Assembly: GCA_035274845.1 (NCBI GenBank)
Contig: DATENU010000024.1
Span: 62,001 to 126,000, forward strand
Direction: 5' to 3'
Length of the DNA stretch: 64,000 nucleotides
Source of the DNA: Chthoniobacterales bacterium
Lineage (GTDB): Bacteria > Verrucomicrobiota > Verrucomicrobiia > Chthoniobacterales > UBA10450
Shown: one piece after another, positions 58,054-64,000 of the stretch
Position numbering within the stretch: the first letter of the stretch is position 1
Layout of the letters: each line of letters opens with the position of its first letter
Notes under the pieces: model-generated
The model's input: the letters and a program-made list of their open reading frames with translations, nothing else
Told to the model about the DNA's origin: nothing
Databases searched by the model: none
Position numbers and translations under genes: made by a program

Positions 58054-58911
58054 TCAGTGTTTGTTCAGAAGTTGGCTGAGCCCGCCGAACCCGCCCAGGA
58101 TCACGCCGAGGAGAAGGCTGAGGCCGCAGCAAACAATCAGCGGCAGGAAAATCGCCATGAGCGCCTTGCCGGTGGTGGTCGGGTGCGCGCGGGAGAGGCC
58201 GATGCAGTTGAGGACGATCTGGTAAACAGCGGCGATGAGCCCGCCGCACATCGGAATCATGGAAAACAGGTTCGCGGCGCCGCCCGCGAAGCAAACTACG
58301 CGAAACGTCGTCTCGAACGAGCGATTCGCGCCGCCGACAAGCATTAGGCAGACATGCAAAATGGCGCCGCCGATAAACAGTCCCATCACCACCAGCAACG
58401 GGGAAATCACCGCGTAAATGATGATGAACGCCCAGTGGCCCAGTCCAAAAAAATGAGACAGATCATTGCCGCTGTTGAAGCCGGGGATCGACTGCATCAG
58501 GCCTTGGAACAAAATCGAGACAACCGAACCCGCGCATCCGCCGATTAAGCCAAACAGAAGTGGGTCCATCAATCCGCCCTCGGGTCGCATCATTGCGAAC
58601 GCGTCGCCCGGCTTCGCGATCAGGAGACTCACCGTGTCGAGCCACGCCTTCACGAGCCCGATTTGCTCACGATTCTCCCAGGGCAAACCGGAGCCCGGCG
58701 CTGCCGCAGGCGCGACCGCCAGCGGGGCGGCGCCCGGCGCGGCAGCCGCTGTTGAAGCAACAAACTCGCTCAGCGGGCGCCAGTCACTCATACCGTTCTG
58801 CCAGCCGAGATCGGTGGGACGAAACTGGCCCGTGCTCAGTCCCTGCTGAATTTGTTCGAGGGTAAATTCGCCCAGCTTGGCGCCATCGCGCGCGACATGA
58901 ATCATCGGCAT
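58054..58911 (-). CDS. GYF-domain Yip1-like membrane protein
   Basis: A 285-residue protein. The N-terminal GYF_2 domain (about 5-50) contains HVARDGAKLGEFTLEQIQQGLSTG and PTDLGWQNGMSDWRPLSEF, the typical aromatic pattern. An Ala/Pro linker and a Yip1-type membrane region with five helices follow (AFIIIYAVISPLLVVMGLFIGG, LMIFLPLIV-like). GYF domains bind proline-rich peptides. The partner is unknown. Upstream of the DUF2752 gene on the same strand. Function not known. Confidence 0.78.
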   Translation of the reverse strand: MPMIHVARDGAKLGEFTLEQIQQGLSTGQFRPTDLGWQNGMSDWRPLSEFVASTAAAAPGAAPLAVAPAAAPGSGLPWENREQIGLVKAWLDTVSLLIAKPGDAFAMMRPEGGLMDPLLFGLIGGCAGSVVSILFQGLMQSIPGFNSGNDLSHFFGLGHWAFIIIYAVISPLLVVMGLFIGGAILHVCLMLVGGANRSFETTFRVVCFAGGAANLFSMIPMCGGLIAAVYQIVLNCIGLSRAHPTTTGKALMAIFLPLIVCCGLSLLLGVILGGFGGLSQLLNKH

Positions 58912-58975
58912 GGGCCTGTTCTAACGAACAGCCATCGCCAAGTCAATTGCCGCGCATGCTCTTGAAGCTACAACT

Positions 58976-59629
58976 TCAGTCGAAGCGGCTTTTTGTCGGC
59001 GACGCGCCCGGAGCGTCGAGCGCGCGCCAGAAATACCACGCCGCGACCGACCGATAAGGCCGCCATTTCTCGCCGATTTTCGCGAACTGTTTCGGGGTCG
59101 GCAATTTTCTGCGGCCGAACGTCTTGGCGAAGCCTTTCTGGACTCCGTAATCGGCCAGGGGCCAGACATCGAGCCGGCCCAGCTCGAACAGGAGCAGCAT
59201 CTCCACGGTCCATCGCCCGATCCCGAGCACTTTGGTCAGGCGCTCGATGATTTCCTCGTCGGTCATTCGCACAAGTTCGCGGCGACCTGGGACCGTGCCG
59301 TCCAGCGTTTTCGCGGCGAGATCCTTGAGCGCGGCGGTCTTGCTGCCGGAAAGGCCACAAGCGCGGAGAGTTTCGTCCGGCGTCTTCAGGACGGCCGCCG
59401 GATCGAGCCATTTGCGTTTGCCGTAAAGCGCGCGCACGCGTCCCCAGATCGTGGCGGCCGCCTTTCCGCTAAGCTGCTGATAGGCGATCGATTCCGCCAA
59501 GGCATCGAAAGGCCGCACCAGCTCGTTTGCCACCACGTCGAACCGGCGGGACCGCCCGATGAGGTCCGCGAAGCGGGGGTCCGACTGGGCGAGATGGTCG
59601 ATGGCCTTCTTCACCCACCTTTTGAACAA
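58976..59629 (-). CDS. DNA-3-methyladenine glycosylase II (AlkA family)
   Basis: A 217-residue base-excision-repair glycosylase of the AlkA/HhH-GPD type that removes alkylated purines. The helix-hairpin-helix is LTKVLGIGRWTVEMLLLF with Trp140. The catalytic aspartate is Asp160 in VWPLADYGVQKGF. It lacks the N-terminal domain of E. coli AlkA and any iron-sulphur cysteines, as in short Mag1-like members. Single gene, convergent with nothing obvious and divergent from the outer-membrane gene. Confidence 0.9.
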   Translation of the reverse strand: MFKRWVKKAIDHLAQSDPRFADLIGRSRRFDVVANELVRPFDALAESIAYQQLSGKAAATIWGRVRALYGKRKWLDPAAVLKTPDETLRACGLSGSKTAALKDLAAKTLDGTVPGRRELVRMTDEEIIERLTKVLGIGRWTVEMLLLFELGRLDVWPLADYGVQKGFAKTFGRRKLPTPKQFAKIGEKWRPYRSVAAWYFWRALDAPGASPTKSRFD

Positions 59630-59691
59630 TAAATCGCGCCTCCAGACAAATCCGTTTTGTCCCGGGCCACGAATCAGCTACGATCCCGCCG

Positions 59692-60597
59692 ATGAAGAAA
59701 GCCGCCTGCTGCCTTTTCCTGCTCTGCCTCGCCGCCACGCGGATGTGGGGATTGACGCTCCGTGGCGCGGTTGAATCGATCGGCGACGAGAAACCGGAGC
59801 CGGTCTCGCTCGACCTTATCGAGATCGAATCGAGCTATGTGACCGGAAGCGATCTGCATCGCAACGTCAGCTTTGGCGATCAGGACGCGATCCAGAACTC
59901 GTTTTCCTACGCGCATCGCATCCTCCTCCACGGCAATCTCTACCTCCGTCTCGGAATCGACTATGCCCGCTTCGATTTCAGCAGCACGTCCGCCCCAGTG
60001 CCGGATCATTTGCAAAGCGTGGCCGCGGTGGTGGGCGTCGACTACATGCACAACAACGACGTGGGCGCCTTCCTCCAGGTGAAGCCCGGTTTTTACACCG
60101 AGGATAACGTCGACAGCGCCTCGTTCGACGCCCCCATCACCCTGGGACGCATCTTTGTTTTGCAGACCGATCACCTCTATCTCTTCACAGGACTGAACGC
60201 GTCGTTCCTGCGGGGACGCTTCCCCGTGGTCCCGCTGGTCGGTCTGATCTGGATGCCGGACGACAAATGGAAAGTGCTCGGCCTGTTGCCGGAGCCGCGC
60301 GTCATCTATTCGCCTAACGACAAATGGGATTTCTGGCTGGGCGGCGAGCTGACCGGCGGCTCCTTCCGGACCGATCGGAAGGACACGATCTTCCCGTCGA
60401 AACTAAACGGCGCTGAAGTCGATTATACGGAATATCGCGCCGGCGGCGGATTCATTTACTCGCCCTGCAATAATGTTTCGATCGATCTCGGCGGCGGCTA
60501 CGCGATCCGGCGCGAGTTTGATTTCCACCGGGCCGATATCCGCTACAAGGCCGACGGTGCGCCGTACCTGCGGGTCGAATTCAAAGCGAAGTTCTAA
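59692..60597 (+). CDS. outer-membrane beta-barrel protein of unknown role (DUF6268-like)
   Basis: A 301-residue exported protein with a signal peptide (KKAACCLFLLCLAATRMWG). Repeated beta-strand stretches with alternating aromatic residues follow (NLYLRLGIDYARFDFSS, then VVGVDYMHNNDVGAFLQVKPGFY). It ends in Phe (EFKAKF), a barrel-export signature. The DUF6268-type strand pattern is suggested by GLIWMPDDKWKVLGLLPEPRV. No substrate can be deduced. Its stop is six bases from the convergent ABC permease gene. Confidence 0.75.
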   Translation: MKKAACCLFLLCLAATRMWGLTLRGAVESIGDEKPEPVSLDLIEIESSYVTGSDLHRNVSFGDQDAIQNSFSYAHRILLHGNLYLRLGIDYARFDFSSTSAPVPDHLQSVAAVVGVDYMHNNDVGAFLQVKPGFYTEDNVDSASFDAPITLGRIFVLQTDHLYLFTGLNASFLRGRFPVVPLVGLIWMPDDKWKVLGLLPEPRVIYSPNDKWDFWLGGELTGGSFRTDRKDTIFPSKLNGAEVDYTEYRAGGGFIYSPCNNVSIDLGGGYAIRREFDFHRADIRYKADGAPYLRVEFKAKF

Positions 60598-60602
60598 CTC
60601 GG

Positions 60603-61790
60603 TTATTGCTCCACTCGCCGCAGCAAATAGATGGCGCCGAGAAAGGTGATCACCACGCCGGCGAACAGCATGACGAGGTCGAACGCGTAGAACCGCGGCG
60701 CCGCGCCGTAAAGGTTCACCAACCGGAAGGCGCGACAAAAATGGGTGAGCGGGAAGAGTTCCGAAATGTAACGAATGGCCTTGGGCAGTTGCTCCAACGG
60801 AGCGAACGCGCCGGAGAGGACGAACACCGGCAGGAGAAAGAAAACCGAGAACTGAATTGCCTGCGTCTGGGTGCGCGAGATGGCGGAGATGAGCAGGCCA
60901 AGCCCGAGCGAGCAGAGCAGGAATAGGAAACAAATCAGGGCGAGCGCGGCCGGGTTGTTGAACTGGACCTGAAAATGCCAGGCCGTCAGCAGAATGATTA
61001 AGACGATCAGGACGATCGAGATGGCCAGGTACGGGATCACCTTCCCAAGCACGATCTCGCGCCGCCGCAGAGCGGTGACCATCAGTTGAAACAGCGTGCC
61101 GGCTTCGCGCTCCCGCGCCAGCGTGCAGGCCATGAGCGTGACAGTGATGAGCTGCAGGATGAGCCCAATCACGCCTGGCACGACGTAGTCGATGAAGCGC
61201 GTCTTTGGGTTGTAGAGAATCTTATGCTCCGTCGTCCAGGGCTCCATCATGGAAGTGAATTGCTTTCGCACTTCGACCGGCAATTTCTTGGCGAGGTCGA
61301 ACACGTCTTCCGGCAACGCATCGATCATCACCGTGCGCTCGCTCAGTTGAAAATCGGCCAGCGTTTTCTGGATGCTGCCTTCGAGCTGTTCGGCGGTGTT
61401 CGTGTCGCTGCCGTCGAGAAAAAGCTGCAACGGCGCCGGCGTGCCGGCCGCGATACTGTCGCTCCAGCCTTTCGGGACAATCAGGGCCGCCTGGACACCA
61501 TGGCCGAGCAAATCCTCTTCGTTGGTGGCCGACGCGGCCGGGGTTTGCCACGCAAAAGTCTTATTTGCCCGGACAAGTTCCACGAACCTGTCCGCGCGCT
61601 CGCTTTGATCGCGGTTGATCAGGAGCGCGGGGACCTCCGTCATTTCGCCGGCTTCGAAGGCGTGCCCAAACACGAGTGTAAAAACGGGCGGCAAGATGAG
61701 GAGCAACAGCAGGACGCGCCGGTCGCGAAAGATGTGGAGGAACTCCTTGTAGGCGACGCTCAGGATGGCGCTGAAAGATCGGCGGTTCAT
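60603..61790 (-). CDS. ABC-2 type exporter permease
   Basis: A 395-residue permease of a DrrB/YhhJ-type export system. An N-terminal helix is followed by a large extracytoplasmic loop (about 45-190). Five membrane helices form the rest (GVIGLILQLITVTLMACTLA and others), with the ABC-2 signature (AREREAGTLFQLMVTALRRREIVLGKVIPY). The start at 61790 (NRRSFSAILSVAYKEF) is preferred, because the longer frame translates three 21-base direct repeats. Its ATPase gene lies upstream after a repeat-filled gap. Substrate unknown, possibly a drug or lipid. Confidence 0.9.
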   Translation of the reverse strand: MNRRSFSAILSVAYKEFLHIFRDRRVLLLLLILPPVFTLVFGHAFEAGEMTEVPALLINRDQSERADRFVELVRANKTFAWQTPAASATNEEDLLGHGVQAALIVPKGWSDSIAAGTPAPLQLFLDGSDTNTAEQLEGSIQKTLADFQLSERTVMIDALPEDVFDLAKKLPVEVRKQFTSMMEPWTTEHKILYNPKTRFIDYVVPGVIGLILQLITVTLMACTLAREREAGTLFQLMVTALRRREIVLGKVIPYLAISIVLIVLIILLTAWHFQVQFNNPAALALICFLFLLCSLGLGLLISAISRTQTQAIQFSVFFLLPVFVLSGAFAPLEQLPKAIRYISELFPLTHFCRAFRLVNLYGAAPRFYAFDLVMLFAGVVITFLGAIYLLRRVEQ

Positions 61791-61792
61791 GG

Positions 61793-61855
61793 CAGCAAAT
61801 GGACCCGGCACGTCAGCAAATGGAGCCGGCACGTCAGCAAATGGAGCCGGCACGC
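61793..61855. repeat. three 21-base direct repeats upstream of the permease gene
   Basis: The unit CAGCAAATGGAGCCGGCACG(T) occurs at 61793-61813, 61814-61834 and 61835-61855 with one or two base changes. The third unit runs into the CCGGCACG palindrome of the GGAGCCGGC composite element. The repeats sit at the ribosome-site position of the permease gene. Confidence 0.85.
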
Positions 61856-61953
61856 CCTCGTGCCGGTGAGATTCAGCGTGACCCAGCTCCAACGGCCCGA
61901 CGGCGGGCCGTCTCCAATGGCTCCGGCGTCGCCCATAGGGCGACGGCTACAGA
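61835..61953. repeat. GGAGCCGGC composite and TGTAGCC elements between the ABC genes
   Basis: Three hairpins follow one another. CCGGCACG (61847-61854) pairs with CGTGCCGG (61859-61866), ACGGCCCG (61892-61899) with CGGGCCGT (61904-61911), and CGTCGCCC (61927-61934) with GGGCGACG (61938-61945). The first two match the element at 46393-46480 in sequence and order. The last belongs to the TGTAGCC family. Confidence 0.8.
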
Positions 61954-61974
61954 AAGCGTCGACGAATAAGCGTG

Positions 61975-62922
61975 TCATGATCTCGGTTTCAAAAGAGCGT
62001 CGTAGCCCTGCGAGTAAGCCGTGAAGACGTCTTCCATGTCGGGTTCCACCCATCGGTGGCCGCGCCATTTCAGACCGTCGAACGGCCATTGCGTTTCCCA
62101 TTCATGGATGAGCTTCTCGGGATCGGCGGCATAAAGGCGGAGCGCGCCGCTCCGGAGCGAAACGCCAAGAATGTCGGATTGTTCCCGCAGCCGGACTAGC
62201 GCCGGCATTACCGGCTCGACGTCGATTTCGAGCAGCTTCGTCCGGAAGCTTTCCTTGAGTTCGCGCGGCGGCGCTTTGGCCAGGAGCCGGCCTTCCTCGA
62301 TGAAACCGACCTCCGTACAGCGTTCCGCCTCATCCATGTAATGGGTCGTGACGAAAATAGTGATCCCGTGGTTGCTCAGGTCGTAGAGCAAATCCCAGAT
62401 CTGCTGGCGATGAACCGGGTCGAGGCCGGAAGTCGGTTCGTCCAAAAACAGGAGCGGCGGATCGTGGACCAGCGCGCAAGACATAGCCAGCATCTGGCGC
62501 ATGCCGCCGGAAAGTTCGCCGGCCATGGCGCGCCGTTTCTTTTCCAGGTCGGTTAGTTTCAAAAGGCGCTCCAGCCGCTCGGGGATTTCGTGGCGCGGCA
62601 CCCGGCTGGCGCCGGCAAAAAAGCGGATGTTCTCCTCGACGGTCAGATCGCGATAAAGACTGAACCGTTGCGCGACATAACCGAATCGGCTCCGCGCCAG
62701 GTGGCGTTCCTTCCAGACATCGATACCAGAGATGGCGGCCCTGCCACTGGTGGGATGAACCAGGCCGCAGAGCATGCGGATCGTGGTGGTTTTCCCTGCG
62801 CCATTCGCCCCGAGAAAGCCAAAAATGGTCCCGGGCAAAATCGACAACGAGAGATCCTGGACGGCCTTGGTGTCGCCGTAGGATTTGCTCAGGCGGTCGA
62901 GAAAAATGGCCGGTTCGCTCAT
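61975..62922 (-). CDS. ABC exporter ATPase subunit
   Basis: A 315-residue ATPase of a DrrA/CcmA-type export pair. Walker A GANGAGKTT is at residues 38-46. RFGYVAQRFSLYRDLTVEENI carries the Q-loop. The ABC signature LSGGMRQMLAMSCAL, Walker B PPLLFLDEPTSGLDP and the switch histidine in FVTTHYMDEAERC are all present. The permease gene lies downstream on the same strand after 184 bases of palindromic repeats, so the two may be coupled only loosely. Confidence 0.93.
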   Translation of the reverse strand: MSEPAIFLDRLSKSYGDTKAVQDLSLSILPGTIFGFLGANGAGKTTTIRMLCGLVHPTSGRAAISGIDVWKERHLARSRFGYVAQRFSLYRDLTVEENIRFFAGASRVPRHEIPERLERLLKLTDLEKKRRAMAGELSGGMRQMLAMSCALVHDPPLLFLDEPTSGLDPVHRQQIWDLLYDLSNHGITIFVTTHYMDEAERCTEVGFIEEGRLLAKAPPRELKESFRTKLLEIDVEPVMPALVRLREQSDILGVSLRSGALRLYAADPEKLIHEWETQWPFDGLKWRGHRWVEPDMEDVFTAYSQGYDALLKPRS

Positions 62923-62935
62923 GAAAGATTTTTAA

Positions 62936-63010
62936 TGGAGCCGGCCCGCCCCCGGGCCGCTGGAGGTAGATCATCGCTGGTCCCTTCGGCGCGAGGGCGC
63001 GCCGGCTCCA
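62936..63010. repeat. TGGAGCCGGC palindromic element upstream of the ABC ATPase gene
   Basis: TGGAGCCGGC (62936-62945) and GCCGGCTCCA (63001-63010) are perfect inverted copies. Extended arms match over 16 bases with one mismatch. An inner CGGCCCG/CGGGCCG palindrome lies near 62942-62958. It fills much of the divergent 184-base gap to the next gene. Confidence 0.78.
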
Positions 63011-63106
63011 ACTGTTGCAACCGAACCACTATGGGATAGATGTGACTTCTTCAAAATGGAAAAGAAAACAGGTGAAGCAACGCGGTTCCGCCCCGTCCAA
63101 AAAATC

Positions 63107-64000
63107 ATGCGAATTCTTTCTCTTCTTTGTCTCGTTGGCCTGGCTGTTTCCAGAGCCGGGGCGGCCGATCCGGTGGCGGAAATGGCGAGCTTCTCGGTTT
63201 TTGACAAGATCGACCTCAACGAGCTGGCTAAGGGCGAGCCGAAGGTGGCGCATGGCCCGCCGCTGGGAGGTCGCTACATTTCGGCCCAGAGCTGCTTTGT
63301 CGTAGCCGGTGTTCCGGCGCGGGTGAGCGAAGCGCTGCGGCAGTGGAATCCGACGCGGCATTCCGAGCTCAAGGTGATGATTCACTCCGATCTGCCTTCG
63401 TCTCCGAGCGCGGCAAATTTTTCCCGGCTCTCGAGCGCGCCTGATAACAGCGCCGTCCGTGCGCTGGTCAGCGCCACCCAAAAACTTTCACCCGATCTCC
63501 AGATCAGCAAAGAGGAAGAAAAGAAGTTCGCCGCGGTGGCCGGCGCCACGACAATGACGGGCCCTGTCGCTGCCGCCTGGGCCGATGTCTTGAGCGCGCG
63601 CGCCCGAGCCGGTCGATCGTCGCAGCCCTCCTACAGTCACACCGCCCAGAACGCGAAGCCATCCGAAGAGCTCAATGCTTTGCTTAGCGCAAATGACAAA
63701 GTTCGCGGCCGATTCTCCGGCGTCCTCGGAGGCGGCGGCGAGCAATTCTGGGAATTGCTGACGGCGGATGAGATTGCGGTGCTGACGTTGGGCGCCTCCT
63801 ATCGCCGATCGGGAGGCAACGGCACCTACCAGGCCGCGGATGCTCTATACTATGCCAGCGGCGGTTATTACGCCGGGCTCACCCTTTACCAGTTGTGGCC
63901 GATCGAAGCCGGCGGGCGCCCCGCAACCCTCGTCTGGCGAGGCGATTTCATCTCCTCGGCCACCATTGCGGGCCTCCATGGAATCGAACGGGTCGCTTCC
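63107..64000 (+). CDS. exported protein of unknown function (3' end outside the window)
   Basis: The reading frame is open to the window end (298 codons seen). A signal peptide (RILSLLCLVGLAVSRAGA) is followed by a soluble domain with a conserved-looking SAQSCFVVAGVPARVSEALRQWNPT segment and an Arg/Ser-rich stretch. An FWELLTADEIAVLTLGASYR region and a Tyr/Gly-rich part (DALYYASGGYYAGLTLYQLW) come next. No domain recognised. An in-frame ATG at 63056 would add 17 charged residues ahead of the signal peptide, so 63107 is preferred. Confidence 0.68.
   Translation, partial: MRILSLLCLVGLAVSRAGAADPVAEMASFSVFDKIDLNELAKGEPKVAHGPPLGGRYISAQSCFVVAGVPARVSEALRQWNPTRHSELKVMIHSDLPSSPSAANFSRLSSAPDNSAVRALVSATQKLSPDLQISKEEEKKFAAVAGATTMTGPVAAAWADVLSARARAGRSSQPSYSHTAQNAKPSEELNALLSANDKVRGRFSGVLGGGGEQFWELLTADEIAVLTLGASYRRSGGNGTYQAADALYYASGGYYAGLTLYQLWPIEAGGRPATLVWRGDFISSATIAGLHGIERVAS

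Overview
The window is GC-rich bacterial chromosome, densely packed with about 57 protein genes and no rRNA or tRNA gene that I could see. The gene set points to a diderm, rod-shaped, peptidoglycan-making bacterium (mreBCD-mrdA, mpl, secretin, beta-barrel proteins). The gene neighbourhoods, together with intergenic repeat families of the TGTAGC, GGTAGGGAC and TGGAGCCGGC types, suggest Verrucomicrobiota, probably a soil Chthoniobacterales relative. That assignment is an inference from gene content and repeat style, not a database match.

Layout. 1-9 kb: DUF3667 membrane protein, alaS, NlpC/P60 peptidase, recA, two Hsp20 genes, ribD and a Gly/Tyr-rich exported peptide. 9-14.5 kb: a short membrane protein, rpoD and dnaG on the minus strand, then an NfeD-type membrane protease. 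14.45-16.83 kb: an integron-type gene cassette array. Five small genes lie on the same strand, each followed by an attC-like site with RYYYAAC/GTTRRRY ends and an extrahelical base in the left arm. No integrase gene is present. 16.8-19.8 kb: LysE-type exporter, thiH-thiS, outer membrane barrel protein. 19.8-26.4 kb: the elongasome operon mreB-mreC-mreD-mrdA-rng. 26.5-33.5 kb: rpe, gspE, a small secreted protein, gspD, mpl. 33.6-41.6 kb: a surface-glycan block with glycosyltransferases, methyltransferases and polytopic GT-C-like proteins. 41.6-46.4 kb: CHASE2-adenylate cyclase, rplT, an RG-rich protein, acpP. 46.5-51.9 kb: MscS channel, GNAT-like acyltransferase with paired SMR-type proteins, arginase-fold protein, Fet4-like protein, nth with a PGPGW protein. 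52.2-58.9 kb: hflX-miaA, an RRM RNA-binding protein, a nucleotide-sugar epimerase, a methyltransferase, DUF2752 and GYF/Yip1 proteins. 59-64 kb: AlkA-type glycosylase, an outer membrane protein, an ABC exporter pair and a secreted protein cut by the window edge.

Two things stand out beyond housekeeping content. The first is the integrase-less cassette array (a CALIN) at 14.45-16.83 kb. The second is an unusual density of palindromic intergenic elements. One class consists of arms built from short tandem words (for example GTCCAAC, GGAGTAAT, CGTGCT) with the complementary arm a few tens of bases away, and seven different loci carry such elements with seven different words. Other palindromic elements sit so close to genes that they supply stop codons (alaS, mscS, the arginase-fold gene), extend a C-terminus (the epimerase) or insert in frame inside a gene (alaS).
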